The notes: generated by a model not told the origin, from the sequence alone. Positions 7,781 to 18,257 are shown, counted from the first letter of the stretch. The stretch: 46,802 bases of DNA from an uncultured Clostridia bacterium (GCA_945992055.1 CAMFVG010000092.1:1-46802), one strand, 5' to 3'. Program-made: numbers and translations.

Positions 7781-8833
7781 TTATTTTTGATTCTTAAGTT
7801 GTTCTTTTAATCTTTCAATCTCAACTTGCTTTGCTGCAAGCTCTGCTCGCTTTTCTTCAATCTCCGCCTGTTTTGCTTCAACCTCTGCCTGTTTTGCTTC
7901 AACCTCTGTCTGTTTTGCTTCAAGCATGGCATTTTTTTCTTTGACCATTTCAGTCAATTCCTTGAGTTCTTCCTTCTGTTGCTCAATCATCAATTTGACA
8001 GTATTTTCGTCCATAATTCTTAATGCATCCGAAAACATTCCTACCGCCTCCTTTGGATTCTTCCGAAACATATTGATCTCTTCGTACATCTTTGCAAACT
8101 TCGGATAAATGCGGATGATTCTCTCCATGTCCTCCGGCTTATCCGAACCAAGGAAGTACATCCAAGCCTCTAATTCGCTCAATGTATTTTTATCACTTTT
8201 ATTATCCATGATACTAAAGAAAATATCAATAGTCAGATAAAAATATTTTTGCAGCATCTTCATATTCAATCCCGAATCAAACGTCACTTTCCCTCTATGT
8301 ATATAAGTATTAGAACACGCTTTAAACTCTGCGCTACTTTGTTCCATGAATATAATCGTATATACATTCTTTAAATCACTATATGCAAACGATTTCCCCT
8401 TTTCTGATTTGACGCGTTCATATTGGCGCATAACCATGTCGGAAGAATAACAAGTTGCACGTTCGCCCGGAAAGAGATACCCGATTTTTTGAATCTCAAT
8501 GTTTCCCATTTCTCCGTTCTCAAACTCAACCAAAATATCCATAATCATCAAAGAACCTTTCTCCGTAATTCGACTATGTTCTTTTGGAAGCTCTCTTTTC
8601 ACTTTCAAAGGTTTTCCCACAATCAAGCTAAGTAACTCGGATAAACGTTCCGGATGAATCTCCGGATTAAAAATGTGTTTAAAAAATGGATCATAGGTCA
8701 TTTTGACACCACGTACACCTATCATAAATTCTAGAAATTCATTCTGATACTTTTCCGGCCATTGGCAAAATTCTTGATACATTTTAGGTTCTTCTTTAAT
8801 TGTTTTTAACACTTCATTTCTTTCTTTTGTCAT
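7781..8833 (-). CDS. Rpn-type PD-(D/E)XK nuclease protein with coiled-coil tail
   Basis: A 350-residue protein of the Rpn/PD-(D/E)XK 'transposase' group. The nuclease part runs from about residue 45 (MTYDPFFKHIFN) through IMDILVEFENGEMGNIEIQ, with the aspartate and the E-x-Q of the core, to the YSSDMVMRQYERV segment. The family in enterobacteria promotes recA-independent recombination; it is not a true transposase and no terminal repeats are seen. The last 80 residues are a charged coiled coil built on seven-residue units of type EAKQAEV, encoded by 21-bp tandem repeats. The ATG at 8833 lies ten bases after AAGGAG; the ATG at 8842 is too close to it. Confidence 0.85.
   Translation of the reverse strand: MTKERNEVLKTIKEEPKMYQEFCQWPEKYQNEFLEFMIGVRGVKMTYDPFFKHIFNPEIHPERLSELLSLIVGKPLKVKRELPKEHSRITEKGSLMIMDILVEFENGEMGNIEIQKIGYLFPGERATCYSSDMVMRQYERVKSEKGKSFAYSDLKNVYTIIFMEQSSAEFKACSNTYIHRGKVTFDSGLNMKMLQKYFYLTIDIFFSIMDNKSDKNTLSELEAWMYFLGSDKPEDMERIIRIYPKFAKMYEEINMFRKNPKEAVGMFSDALRIMDENTVKLMIEQQKEELKELTEMVKEKNAMLEAKQTEVEAKQAEVEAKQAEIEEKRAELAAKQVEIERLKEQLKNQK
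7850..7923 (-). repeat. 21-bp tandem repeats in the Rpn coiled coil
   Basis: Three near-identical 21-bp copies (7850-7870, 7871-7891, 7892-7912; unit TTTTGCTTCAACCTCTGCCTG on the plus strand) and a partial fourth to 7923. Each encodes one heptad in frame, so copy-number change would shorten or lengthen the coiled coil by seven residues without a frameshift. Confidence 0.9.
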
Positions 8834-9105
8834 TTCTTTCATTCTCCTTCTTTTTTACATACATTAACAAGCTTATAAATGAAAGAACACATTCATAGGC
8901 ATCAACCTCCCCTATTCACTTTATTTTCATTTGATTTTCTCGGCTGAATCGCCCTGAAATAGACGCGCTATTGAAAGCGCTTAAATACGAGAATGTTTTG
9001 AATCAATACATTCTCAATGAATTGATATAAGAATGATACTGTAAGACCAGAAAATTCATCCCTGGCCTTACCTAATTATTTATATTGTCACTAAACAATC
9101 TTACA
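8834..9105. other. Hairpin-rich intergenic region
   Basis: About 270 bases without a gene, between the start of the Rpn-like gene and the end of hemW. It holds three inverted repeats: GCGCT/AGCGC at 8965-8980, GAGAATG/CATTCTC at 8989-9015 and GTAAGACCAG/CTGGCCTTAC (one mismatch) at 9041-9071. The last may end the hemW transcript on the minus strand although no T run follows it. I see no open frame or clear promoter. Confidence 0.6.
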
Positions 9106-10257
9106 TTACAGAAACTCTGCAAACACATAATTGCTGACATCAATCCCACGTTCTGTTAACCGAATGTTCCCATTCACCCTTTCTAGTAATCCTTCTTGCA
9201 AGAATCGCGTTAATTGATTACCATAGATAGTTTCTATTGTATTTCCGAATTGTTTTTCAAATTCCAACTCCGAGATTCCTTCCATTTTGCGAAGCCCCAA
9301 AAAGATAAATTCCTCCATTTGTTCTATTTTAGAAAGTACTTGTACATCTTCTTGGATTATCTCCAATTGCTCTGCATGTTCTATATAATCATTTAGATTC
9401 ACCGTATTATGATATCTTGTGTTGTCAATCAGACTTGCTGCTCCAAGTCCCAATCCCAAATATTGCTTTCTTTCCCAATACCCAAGATTGTGCTGGCACT
9501 CTTTCCCTTCTTTTGCATAGTTGGAAATTTCGTACCGGCGATATCCTGCACCCTCAAGAAGTTCTTTTGTCCGACGATAGATTTCCCGCTCTACTTCTTC
9601 ATCCGGTAGGTCTTTTTCGCCTGGGCATCCACTTCCATATTGTTTAGCAAAAGGTGTCCCATCTTCCACAATCAAACTGTATGCGGATATATGCGCCGGC
9701 TCTAGTTCCAGAACCTTTGTGAGTGTCCTTTCCCAACTTTTCACTGTCTGTTTCGGAATGGCAGAAATTAAATCTACATTGATATTTATAACCCCTCCAT
9801 CTTTTGCAAGCCGGAAACTTTCCAAAAACTCTTCGAAAGTATGAATTCTTCCAAGCAGTTCTAATTCCTCGTTTTCGGCAGACTGCAGTCCAAAGCTAAT
9901 TCGGTTTACACCACAGTTACGGTAGGCTACAAGTTTCTCTGAAGTCACAGTCCCCGGATTTGCCTCGATGGTAATCTCTGCTGTACTCTTAATTTTAAAA
10001 ACATCTCGCAGGGCCACAGAAATCCGCTCAAACTGCCTTGGCTCTAATATAGATGGTGTTCCCCCGCCAAAAAATATCGTGGTAACCAAGGATTCCTTCC
10101 CTATTTCTTGATGGGCATAAATCTCTCTTATCAGTGCTTCCACATAGGATTCCATTCTATCCGAATTGGCTGGACCGGAAAGGAAATCACAGTAAGCACA
10201 TTTCTTCACACAGAACGGAATGTGAATATATATTTCTAATTCTCTATTTCTTTTCAT
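9106..10257 (-). CDS. hemW: Radical SAM heme chaperone HemW
   Basis: A 383-residue radical SAM protein of the HemW (HemN-like) group. The 4Fe-4S cluster cysteines are C16, C20 and C23 in [11 protein letters not shown], followed by [10 protein letters not shown] and IEANPG motifs, and the HemN C-terminal domain ends the protein. HemW proteins bind heme and deliver it to apoproteins; they are not coproporphyrinogen oxidases, although often so annotated. Its start overlaps the end of lepA by 14 bp, a common arrangement in Firmicutes. It is the last gene of the long operon that starts at comEA. Confidence 0.93.
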   Translation of the reverse strand: MKRNRELEIYIHIPFCVKKCAYCDFLSGPANSDRMESYVEALIREIYAHQEIGKESLVTTIFFGGGTPSILEPRQFERISVALRDVFKIKSTAEITIEANPGTVTSEKLVAYRNCGVNRISFGLQSAENEELELLGRIHTFEEFLESFRLAKDGGVININVDLISAIPKQTVKSWERTLTKVLELEPAHISAYSLIVEDGTPFAKQYGSGCPGEKDLPDEEVEREIYRRTKELLEGAGYRRYEISNYAKEGKECQHNLGYWERKQYLGLGLGAASLIDNTRYHNTVNLNDYIEHAEQLEIIQEDVQVLSKIEQMEEFIFLGLRKMEGISELEFEKQFGNTIETIYGNQLTRFLQEGLLERVNGNIRLTERGIDVSNYVFAEFL

Positions 10258-12061
10258 CCAGTTTCAATACACTCATGAATGCTTTCTGTGGAATTTCTAC
10301 ATTTCCAATCTGGCGCATTCTCTTCTTTCCTTCCTTTTGTTTTTCAAGAAGTTTACGCTTACGTGAAATATCACCACCATAGCACTTTGCCAATACGTCT
10401 TTTCGCATGGCTTTCACTGTCTCTCTGGCAATAATCTTACTTCCCACCGCTGCCTGAATCGGAATTTCAAACAAATGCCTTGGAATTTCATCCTTCAACT
10501 TTTCACACATCTTACGTCCACGTTCATATGCGCTTCCTGCAAACACAATAAACGATAACGCATCCACTTCTTCACGATTGATTAGAATATCTAATTTGAC
10601 AAGTTCTGATTTTTCATACCCAAGCATCTCATAATCAAAAGAAGCATACCCTCTGGAACGTGATTTTAATGCATCAAAGAAATCATAAATGATCTCATTT
10701 AACGGCAAATGATAGCGCAGCACTGCTCTCGTCTCTTCAATGTATTCCATCCCTTGATAAATACCGCGTCGTTCCTGACACAAATCCATAATGGCACCAA
10801 TAAACTCGGAAGTTACCATGATTTCTGCTTTTACCATCGGTTCTTCCATATAGTCAATCTCGGTTGGCTCCGGAAGATTGGATGGATTTGTAAGTTCAAT
10901 TACTTCTCCATTGGTCTTGTGTACCTTATATACTACTCCAGGCGCAGTCGTTACCAAATCTAAGTTATATTCTCTTTCAAGGCGCTCCTGAATAATCTCT
11001 AAATGGAGAAGTCCTAAAAAACCACACCGGAAACCAAAGCCTAATGCAATAGATGTTTCCGGTTCAAAATGAAGCGCTGCATCATTGAGTTGCAATTTTT
11101 CTAATGCATCACGAAGATCTTGATATTTTGCACCATCCGCTGGATACATTCCACAATACACCATCGGCTGTACTTTCTTGTAACCAGGAAGCGGTTTCTC
11201 GCACGGTTCATCTGCATTGGTAATCGTATCACCTACACGTGTATCTTTTACATTTTTCAAACTTGCAGTAATATAGCCTACCATACCTGCACTTAATTCC
11301 TCGCACGGGATAAATTGTCCGGCACCAAAATATCCAACTTCCACTACTTCTGCAGTCGCGCCGGTTGCCATCATCTTGATATTGGTTCCTTTCTTTACGG
11401 AACCTTCCTTAATGCGGCAAAATACAATAACACCCTTATAAGAATCATATACGGAGTCAAAAATGAGTGCCTGAAGTGGTGCATCTACATCGCCCACCGG
11501 TGCCGGGATTTTTTCCACAACCTGCTCCAACACATCCTCAATATTGAGCCCGATTTTGGCAGAGATTCTCGGAGCATCTGTGGCCTCTATTCCAATCACA
11601 TCTTCAATCTCCTCGATTACACGGTCCGGATCTGCACTTGGCAAATCAATCTTATTGATAACCGGCATGACATCTAAGTCATGGTCTAATGCCAGATATA
11701 CATTTGCCAGCGTCTGTGCTTCCACCCCCTGTGCTGCATCTACAACCAGGATTGCCCCATCACACGCGGCCAAGCTTCTGGAAACTTCATAGTTGAAATC
11801 CACATGTCCCGGTGTATCAATCAAGTTGAAAATATACTCTTCTCCATCCTTGGCTTTGTATACGATACGCACGGTCTGCGCTTTAATGGTAATGCCTCTT
11901 TCCCTCTCTAATTCCATGTTGTCCAATACTTGTGCTTGCATTTCACGACTGGTAAGCAACCCCGTTTTCTCGATAATACGATCAGCCAACGTGGACTTCC
12001 CGTGATCTATATGTGCAATAATACAAAAATTACGTATTTTTTTCTGATCTATTCCTGCCAT
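10244..12061 (-). CDS. lepA: Elongation factor 4 (LepA)
   Basis: The ribosomal back-translocase GTPase, 605 residues, normal length. The G1 motif is AHIDHGKST near the N-terminus, G3 DTPGHVDF and G4 NKID are intact, and the family-specific C-terminal domain carries [21 protein letters not shown], typical of LepA. It acts on stalled or mis-translocated ribosomes. The start follows AGGAGGAAGAAG. It is 27 bp downstream of holA and overlaps hemW. The pair lepA-hemW is a conserved Firmicute arrangement. Confidence 0.98.
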   Translation of the reverse strand: MAGIDQKKIRNFCIIAHIDHGKSTLADRIIEKTGLLTSREMQAQVLDNMELERERGITIKAQTVRIVYKAKDGEEYIFNLIDTPGHVDFNYEVSRSLAACDGAILVVDAAQGVEAQTLANVYLALDHDLDVMPVINKIDLPSADPDRVIEEIEDVIGIEATDAPRISAKIGLNIEDVLEQVVEKIPAPVGDVDAPLQALIFDSVYDSYKGVIVFCRIKEGSVKKGTNIKMMATGATAEVVEVGYFGAGQFIPCEELSAGMVGYITASLKNVKDTRVGDTITNADEPCEKPLPGYKKVQPMVYCGMYPADGAKYQDLRDALEKLQLNDAALHFEPETSIALGFGFRCGFLGLLHLEIIQERLEREYNLDLVTTAPGVVYKVHKTNGEVIELTNPSNLPEPTEIDYMEEPMVKAEIMVTSEFIGAIMDLCQERRGIYQGMEYIEETRAVLRYHLPLNEIIYDFFDALKSRSRGYASFDYEMLGYEKSELVKLDILINREEVDALSFIVFAGSAYERGRKMCEKLKDEIPRHLFEIPIQAAVGSKIIARETVKAMRKDVLAKCYGGDISRKRKLLEKQKEGKKRMRQIGNVEIPQKAFMSVLKLDEKK

Positions 12062-12088
12062 CTTCTTCCTCCTGCCACAATTCTATCC

Positions 12089-13069
12089 TTATTTCGAAGA
12101 ATACTTTATGATGAAAAGTTCCACCCCTAAAGTATCCGTAATTCTTCCCGTTTTTACACTTTCTTCCGTTTCCAAACTATCTTCTAAAATTTTGCGCAAA
12201 GCACTTTCTGAAAAGGCATGCGCCTGCGCCTGATATTTTTTCACTACAAACGGATTGATGCCTGTCTTTTCGGCAATCTCTTTGCGACCATATCCCTGCT
12301 TGTCCATGGCTTTCACTTCCAGCAATAATTTAAATTGCCTGCTCAACAAAAAGAGAATACGCATAGCCGGCTCCTTCAAAGCCAACAAGTCATAATAATA
12401 ACCCAATGCTTTTCGTTGCTCCTTGTCAGCAACTGCATTGACCATATCAAAAATCTGATTGGTAATCTGCACAGTGCAAATTGCTTCTACATCCTCCATA
12501 GCAATAGTCTGTTTCTCCATCGTATAACAGAACAACTTTTCCAATTCTTTTTGGATGTTTTCCATATCCGTTCCCACTTTGGATAAGAAATGACGAATTG
12601 TGCTTTCGCTTATTTGCTTGCCTTCCCGTTTCACAGTTCCCGCAACCCAACGGAGTAATGTCATCTCATCCTGTCTGCCAAGTTCGACCACACGGCCGAT
12701 GCTTTGCACTGTCTTGTACAATTTACCGCGCTTATCCACTTCCGTTTCCACAAAAATCATGTGGGTCGTTCCTGGCATCTCTCTCAAATAATCTGCCAAC
12801 TCCTGGGACGCTCCTTTGAAAAGACCGGTATCTTCCAAAACAATCAGTCTGCGTTCTGCAAAAAACGGGAGTGTTTCAGCCAAATCAATAATCTCAGGAA
12901 TGGAAATACCTTTTCCCTCATAGTATGCATAGTTCATCGTATCATCCGCCGGAAGCATACCCTTTCGCAACTTATCTTTGTACTGTTTCTTTAAATATGC
13001 TTCTTCCCCATATAACAGATAAACCTTATTAAATTGTCCTGTTTTTAAATCTTCATTCAGACTTTTCAT
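12089..13069 (-). CDS. holA: DNA polymerase III subunit delta
   Basis: HolA, 326 residues, the clamp-loader delta subunit that opens the beta clamp. The N-terminus has LLYGEEAYLKKQYKDKL, followed by LAETLPFFAERRLIVLED and a C-terminal collar domain with GINPFVVKKYQAQAH, all typical. The start is preceded by AAAGG at a nine-base spacing. It lies 28 bp downstream of comEC, and comEC-holA adjacency is common in Firmicutes. It belongs to the comEA-to-hemW operon. Confidence 0.94.
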   Translation of the reverse strand: MKSLNEDLKTGQFNKVYLLYGEEAYLKKQYKDKLRKGMLPADDTMNYAYYEGKGISIPEIIDLAETLPFFAERRLIVLEDTGLFKGASQELADYLREMPGTTHMIFVETEVDKRGKLYKTVQSIGRVVELGRQDEMTLLRWVAGTVKREGKQISESTIRHFLSKVGTDMENIQKELEKLFCYTMEKQTIAMEDVEAICTVQITNQIFDMVNAVADKEQRKALGYYYDLLALKEPAMRILFLLSRQFKLLLEVKAMDKQGYGRKEIAEKTGINPFVVKKYQAQAHAFSESALRKILEDSLETEESVKTGRITDTLGVELFIIKYSSK

Positions 13070-13097
13070 CGAGGTTCGCCTTTCTTCCCATATTCTC

Positions 13098-15230
13098 TTA
13101 TAGTCTAAATGGAAGGAGTGAAATTGTCAACGAATTCCCATTTGTTATCAATGTAATTGCACCATTTTTTTCTGTCTGATAAATTTTACAGCCTACTCGC
13201 TTTAGTCTCTGTAATGTTTCTTCATGAGGATGCTGATATGGGTTGTTTCTACCGGATGAGATGAATGCAATTTGGGGTTTTACAATTGCCAAAAATGGAT
13301 CAGAAGTAGAATAGCTGGAACCATGATGAGCAACTTTTAACACATCATATTCTTTTTTCTGTATTCTTTTCATTAACAGCTCTTCTCCTTCTTTTTCCAC
13401 ATCACCGGTGCTCAACATGGAAAATGCCTCGTACTCGATATCCAACACCATAGATGCCGCATTTCCTGCTAACGTATCTTTTGCAGATGGATGTACACAA
13501 GTAATTTTCAATTCTCCCTCCACAATTATCTCATTAGGCTGTATCACAAGTACTTTCACTCCTGCCCGATAGGCCTTATCTACGATTTCCAGAAGCGTTT
13601 CATCTTGTTGATAATGAATCGGCAAGACTAGATTTTGAATGCGAATACCCAGGCTTTGTCTTGTAAGCATTTCCTCGATACCGTTACAATGATCCTTGTC
13701 GCCATGAGACAAAAATACATAATCAAGCTTTCCGATTCCTTGGCATTTTAAAAATGGCTCTATTCGATATTTACCCACTTGCTCCACATCACTACTGCCT
13801 CCATCAATAAAATACGTCTTTCCCGTTGGCCCTCTCATAAAGATACCATCTCCCTGTCCCACGTCGAGCATCGTAATTTGTAACTCACCATGCGGCTGCA
13901 TTTTCATTATAAGCACAATGCCGATTAACATTATCCACAGAATCCTTCGTTGCGGATGCTTTCTCCTTATCAAGACCAAAAGAATCACTATCAGATAGTA
14001 CAAAATTACCATCCATAATTTTGGCTTTCCAAATACAATTCTTGCAAAGGGAAGTGCACTTCCTATTCTTGCGATTTGCTCATACAAATTTAGGATTTGA
14101 TTGCAAATAAAAAAGCATATTTGACTGATTGGCTCACACCAAAACAAGCAGCCGCTGCCAAGCATACCAAGGCCCAACAGGAAACTCATAAGCGGAATCA
14201 CAAGCAAATTCAAAAAAACGGAATAAGTCGGAAATTCAAAATAGAACCATAATAGAATTGGAAATAACGCTATATTAACTGCTAAACTTGCTCCAAAAAA
14301 ACATTTTCCGAAAATCGGCAACACAAATAAAATACCAAGTATCGCACCAAAGGATAAAAGGAACGCAGCATCTGTTAAATACAATGGTTCCACCGCCACC
14401 ACAATGGCTGCAGAAAGTAGCAATGCAGTCAGCATATCATAGACTCGCCCTGACATATCTGCACCGATTCGCAGTATCAGCATGATATATGCACGTATGA
14501 CAGATACCGAAAATCCCAGCATGCATACATATATACTTAAGAAACAAAGAGAGATGCCACCTGCCATCAGGTATCCCACTCCTCCTCTTCGAAGCAGTTT
14601 ATAAAGTCCTAACCCTATAAACGAAATGTGTAAACCGGAAATTGCAAGCAGATGGCCGATACCGGTCTTTTGATACAGTTCTTTAACTTCTGCATCCATC
14701 TCGCCTTTTTCTCCCAATAACATCGCTGCTAAAACAGGCCCATTTATCTCCCCCACATGAGTGACAATCGCTTGCTTCCACGCCATTTTTAATTGATCCA
14801 GGTACTCCAAAAAAGGATTTTCATCACCGGTAACTTGAAGCACTTTGTTGCACCAAACTACACCATAGATATTTTGGCGCGCATAATAAAGTGCCTGATC
14901 AAAATTTCCGGGATTGCGGGCTCTGCCAAAAGTGGCAGTCATTCCTTGCAGAGAGATAGTTTCTCCGATACGCACTCGTATAGGGTTCTGATTATAAATT
15001 AATAAGTTGGAATCAAAAACAGAATTGTTTTTTAGATATAATATTTGAAGATTTGAATTATTTGATTTTTTATATACCTGTCCTTGAACAGTAATAGTCT
15101 TTTCTTCTTTATCGTAAAAGATGGACGAGGCGGGAATATCCACATGAGAGTTCCCGCCCGTCGAAATTAGCATTACAATTTGAATGACGATGAAGAACAG
15201 GCACACAAAACATAAAGGCCTATTTCTCAT
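13098..15230 (-). CDS. comEC: DNA uptake channel ComEC/Rec2
   Basis: A 710-residue polytopic membrane protein that forms the channel taking single-stranded DNA into the cell. Order of domains: N-terminal hydrophobic segments and an OB-like DUF4131 region, the Competence domain with KTGIGHLLAISGLHISFIGLG, many membrane segments, then a C-terminal metallo-beta-lactamase-like domain with DVGQGDG, SHGDKDHCNG and VAHHGSSYS. The metal-binding residues look intact, so a nuclease role is possible. The ATG is 4 bp after the GerMN gene stop, with AAAGGAG inside that end. Full length and undisrupted, but late pilin genes needed for transformation are not in the window. Confidence 0.96.
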   Translation of the reverse strand: MRNRPLCFVCLFFIVIQIVMLISTGGNSHVDIPASSIFYDKEEKTITVQGQVYKKSNNSNLQILYLKNNSVFDSNLLIYNQNPIRVRIGETISLQGMTATFGRARNPGNFDQALYYARQNIYGVVWCNKVLQVTGDENPFLEYLDQLKMAWKQAIVTHVGEINGPVLAAMLLGEKGEMDAEVKELYQKTGIGHLLAISGLHISFIGLGLYKLLRRGGVGYLMAGGISLCFLSIYVCMLGFSVSVIRAYIMLILRIGADMSGRVYDMLTALLLSAAIVVAVEPLYLTDAAFLLSFGAILGILFVLPIFGKCFFGASLAVNIALFPILLWFYFEFPTYSVFLNLLVIPLMSFLLGLGMLGSGCLFWCEPISQICFFICNQILNLYEQIARIGSALPFARIVFGKPKLWMVILYYLIVILLVLIRRKHPQRRILWIMLIGIVLIMKMQPHGELQITMLDVGQGDGIFMRGPTGKTYFIDGGSSDVEQVGKYRIEPFLKCQGIGKLDYVFLSHGDKDHCNGIEEMLTRQSLGIRIQNLVLPIHYQQDETLLEIVDKAYRAGVKVLVIQPNEIIVEGELKITCVHPSAKDTLAGNAASMVLDIEYEAFSMLSTGDVEKEGEELLMKRIQKKEYDVLKVAHHGSSYSTSDPFLAIVKPQIAFISSGRNNPYQHPHEETLQRLKRVGCKIYQTEKNGAITLITNGNSLTISLLPFRL

Positions 15231-15234
15231 TCTT

Positions 15235-16110
15235 TCACTCCTTTAATAGTTTCTCATCTCCCTTTAAGGGTCTGGCCAAGTCGACTGTTCCTTTATACAT
15301 CACATCGCTGACACCGTCAATTAGGATTTGAACTTTTGAAATATTACTATTAGAAACTAATGAATTCACAATGGAATAAATGGTAACCTCCGGATTTAAA
15401 TCATAACTATCCGAAACAAATTTGGAATCCAGATTCACATAACAAATATCTTCTTTCACAGACACACCCAGCAAAGTGGCTGTTTTAGGAATGGTAGACT
15501 GATAACCGGTAGCGTTCGTACCTTTCATTAACTGCTCTACAATCAACCGTTCAATCGAAGTATTTACATTGTAACGTACATTACTGAATTTCTTTTTCTT
15601 TAAATGCTGTCCGTCTTTATCCGCAAAGTATAGCGTTAAATCTGTAGTCTGATAGGATGCGATAGATGACCCCGTATTCTGAACAAAATCTTCTGCTCGC
15701 ATCATTCCGATTTCATGTCCATTATTATCGGTCAGCGGTTGATCCCCCACATAAAAAACTACAAACTGCACATTTTCAATCTGCGTGAGTGTCTGTACAA
15801 TCGCAGCCCTAGAAAGCACCTCTGTACCCTTATCCATTGAATAATAATCCAGTCCAAAATATAATTCTAATTTGGTACTATTTTGTTTGAATTTTTCTAC
15901 TCTGACATCTGTTGTCAATACGCCATGGAATTCCAATTTTTTCAGAGCATCCTCTATTCCAAATACAGCATACTCTTCCTGTATCAATGCATTTTTATCT
16001 GCGTTTAGATAATACACATACATTCCTGTCTCTTGCTTCTCTTTTGAACTACAAGCGCACAACAGGATACAAAGTATAAATCCAAAGAAAATTCTTATTC
16101 TCTTCTTCAT
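15235..16110 (-). CDS. GerMN domain lipoprotein
   Basis: A 291-residue secreted lipoprotein. The N-terminus is a lipoprotein signal (KKRIRIFFGFILCILLCAC, lipobox LLCAC). Two GerMN-type modules follow: one from about 30 to 140, the second from about 150 to the end, with the TTDLTLYFADKDG and ICYVNLDSKF motifs. GerMN domains occur in GerM, a spore protein that binds SpoIIQ, and in LpqB-like lipoproteins beside two-component sensors. Here it is 13 bp downstream of the histidine kinase, as LpqB is of MtrB, so a role in signalling is an inference. The ATG at 16110 suits the signal peptide; the frame from 16170 would overlap the kinase. Confidence 0.88.
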   Translation of the reverse strand: MKKRIRIFFGFILCILLCACSSKEKQETGMYVYYLNADKNALIQEEYAVFGIEDALKKLEFHGVLTTDVRVEKFKQNSTKLELYFGLDYYSMDKGTEVLSRAAIVQTLTQIENVQFVVFYVGDQPLTDNNGHEIGMMRAEDFVQNTGSSIASYQTTDLTLYFADKDGQHLKKKKFSNVRYNVNTSIERLIVEQLMKGTNATGYQSTIPKTATLLGVSVKEDICYVNLDSKFVSDSYDLNPEVTIYSIVNSLVSNSNISKVQILIDGVSDVMYKGTVDLARPLKGDEKLLKE

Positions 16111-16123
16111 AACCTTTTCTTCC

Positions 16124-17560
16124 TTACATAATATAGTTGAGTGGAACTCGGACCGTAAATGTTGTTCCAACTCCTTCTTCGCTGTGAACTTTTACGGCAC
16201 CTCGATGCATAATGATCGCATTACGTGCAATTGCCAATCCAAGACCCGTTCCTCCGATTTCCCGAGAATGCGACTTATCCACTCGATAAAAACGTTCAAA
16301 AATGTGATCCAAAGAGTCCTGTGGAATCCCCATACCGGAATCCGATACTTTGATGTAAAAATACTTGTGATCTGCATTAAGCGATACCTGCACCCAACCT
16401 TCTTCTTTGTTATATTTAATTGCATTTTCAACCAGATTTGTAATTGCCAAAGTAAGTTTCACTTCATCTACTTCTGCCGTCACCGGACGAAAGCTTTCAA
16501 ACACAACCTCCACGTTGCGCAATGCCGCAATCGGTTGCAATCGTTTCAAAATGCGCTCTACCAATTCATTAATATTTTCCGGCTTTATGTTCAAATCCGT
16601 AGACTTCTTATCCATTTTCACCAGAGACAACAAATCATTGATAATCTTGTTCTCCCTTTCAATTTCTTCTGTAATATCTTCCATGAATTCCTTGTAAAGT
16701 TCTACCGGCACATCCTCTTGCATCAGTAGCGAATCTGCCAAAACCTTCATAGAAGTCAGCGGTGTTTTTAATTCGTGGGAGACATTCGATACAAATTCCT
16801 GTCTGGAATCATCTAATATTTTCATACGTCCCAGCATCTTATTAAATGCTTCCGATATTTCTTCTGTCTCTTGATAAGTGTCTACATGAAGATTCTCGCT
16901 TTCATAACCTTCTGTTACATCTTCAATCCCCGTTACAATCTTTTTAAACGGTTTCATCATATAAGAAACCACAAAAACGATCAGAACAAGAATGACCAGC
17001 AGAATGACCCAAGATGTAAAGTTCGCCTTTCCCGCCAAAATATTATTTGTTTCCTGAATAATTCCTGTTGAAACACTGACCAAGATTGCACCTTTGACAT
17101 GCGTTTCTTCTACCTCTAATTCCGTAATCGGTGTGGTAATATCAATATACTGTGCATCTGCATCATAAAACTGTGTGCTCTTCCCTGAAAGACAAGCAAT
17201 TACGTCTGGTGCAATAATCGTTTTTCCTTCCTCGCTTCCAAACGTATCCCTTACAATCTTATAATTATCATCAATGATCATAACTCGTCCATTATAGATA
17301 TTTGAAAACTGCGAGATTTCCGCATCTATCACTTCAGACATCGGCTCATTTAAATAATCGGTCTTTGCAATCTGATTCGCCAAAATTGTACATTGTTCTT
17401 GAATTTCTGCGGTTCTCCATGCAACAGCGCGATCCTCGTATGCAGTGACGACCACTTCTTTTATCACAAAACAAGGTATGCTGCTTAATACAATAAGCAG
17501 CACAATAATCTGAAATCTTAAACTTTTAAAAATTTTACCTTTGTTCTTTAAGTTATCCAT
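16124..17560 (-). CDS. HAMP-domain sensor histidine kinase
   Basis: A 478-residue membrane sensor kinase. Two transmembrane segments (about 18-36 and 184-201) flank an extracellular sensor of about 150 residues, followed by HAMP, HisKA with phosphoacceptor H262 in NVSHELKTPL, and an HATPase domain with NLVENAIKYN, DSGMGIP and GGTGLGLAIA. The organisation is like WalK/PhoR, but no PAS domain is evident and the WalHI partners are absent. The ATG at 17560 overlaps the stop of the response regulator, showing coupled translation. Signal unknown. Its cognate regulator is the upstream gene. Confidence 0.93.
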   Translation of the reverse strand: MDNLKNKGKIFKSLRFQIIVLLIVLSSIPCFVIKEVVVTAYEDRAVAWRTAEIQEQCTILANQIAKTDYLNEPMSEVIDAEISQFSNIYNGRVMIIDDNYKIVRDTFGSEEGKTIIAPDVIACLSGKSTQFYDADAQYIDITTPITELEVEETHVKGAILVSVSTGIIQETNNILAGKANFTSWVILLVILVLIVFVVSYMMKPFKKIVTGIEDVTEGYESENLHVDTYQETEEISEAFNKMLGRMKILDDSRQEFVSNVSHELKTPLTSMKVLADSLLMQEDVPVELYKEFMEDITEEIERENKIINDLLSLVKMDKKSTDLNIKPENINELVERILKRLQPIAALRNVEVVFESFRPVTAEVDEVKLTLAITNLVENAIKYNKEEGWVQVSLNADHKYFYIKVSDSGMGIPQDSLDHIFERFYRVDKSHSREIGGTGLGLAIARNAIIMHRGAVKVHSEEGVGTTFTVRVPLNYIM

Positions 17561-18242
17561 TAAAATAGTAACCCACTCCCCACTTCGTATATACATATTT
17601 TGGATTGCTAGGAAGTTTCTCGATTTTCTCTCTCAAACGTCTGATATGTACGTCTACGGTTCTTGCATCTCCCGGATATTCGGAGCCCCATACCAGATTC
17701 AATAATTGTTCCCTGCTATACACTTTATCCGGATTGGTTGCAAGCAATTCCAGAAGATCAAATTCCTTGGTCGTTAAATTAACCTCTTTTCCTTCAATAA
17801 ATACCCTTCTACTCTCACGGTCAATCCGCATATCATTCTTCTCCAAAATATGACCCGAAGCTTCTTTTTCTTCCTTCTGTCTCCCACGGCGCATAATTGC
17901 TTTGATACGTGCTTTCACCTCTAAAATATTAAAAGGCTTTGTGATGTAATCATCTGCACCGTAATCCAAGCCCAGGATTTTATCCATATCGTCACCCTTT
18001 GCTGTCAACATAATAATCGGAACATCGGAAAAATCACGAATCTGCTGACACACTTCGAAACCGTCCATCTTCGGCAACATCACATCCAACAGAATTAAAT
18101 CATACTTTTTGGCTTTAGCCATCTCTAATGCTTCCTCGCCATCGTATGCACAGTCTACTTCCAGACCATCCTGCATGAGACTAAACCGTATTCCTTTCAC
18201 AATTAACTTTTCATCGTCTACAACTAATATTTGCTTGCCCAT
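17553..18242 (-). CDS. OmpR/PhoB-type response regulator
   Basis: A 229-residue response regulator. The receiver domain has the acidic pair D9/D10, phosphoacceptor D53 in LLDVMLPKMDG, and the conserved lysine in YITKPFN. A winged-helix DNA-binding domain follows, with LTTKEFDLLELL and RTVDVHIRRLREKIE. It pairs with the overlapping downstream histidine kinase. It follows comEA by 15 bp, within the same operon. Its target genes cannot be read from the sequence. The ATG has AGGGAG upstream. Confidence 0.95.
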   Translation of the reverse strand: MGKQILVVDDEKLIVKGIRFSLMQDGLEVDCAYDGEEALEMAKAKKYDLILLDVMLPKMDGFEVCQQIRDFSDVPIIMLTAKGDDMDKILGLDYGADDYITKPFNILEVKARIKAIMRRGRQKEEKEASGHILEKNDMRIDRESRRVFIEGKEVNLTTKEFDLLELLATNPDKVYSREQLLNLVWGSEYPGDARTVDVHIRRLREKIEKLPSNPKYVYTKWGVGYYFNG

Positions 18243-18257
18243 GAATAATCTCCCTAA

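Noticed and set aside
7850..7923. CRISPR-like short repeats
   Set aside because: Copies are directly adjacent without spacers and in frame with the coiled coil, so they are coding tandem repeats.
7781..8833. Insertion sequence, suggested by the 'transposase' label of the Rpn family
   Set aside because: No terminal inverted repeats or target duplication seen; the family is nuclease-like and not a mobile element by itself.
16184..16729. 181-residue open frame antisense to the histidine kinase
   Set aside because: Antisense of conserved HATPase/HisKA sequence; no start signals.
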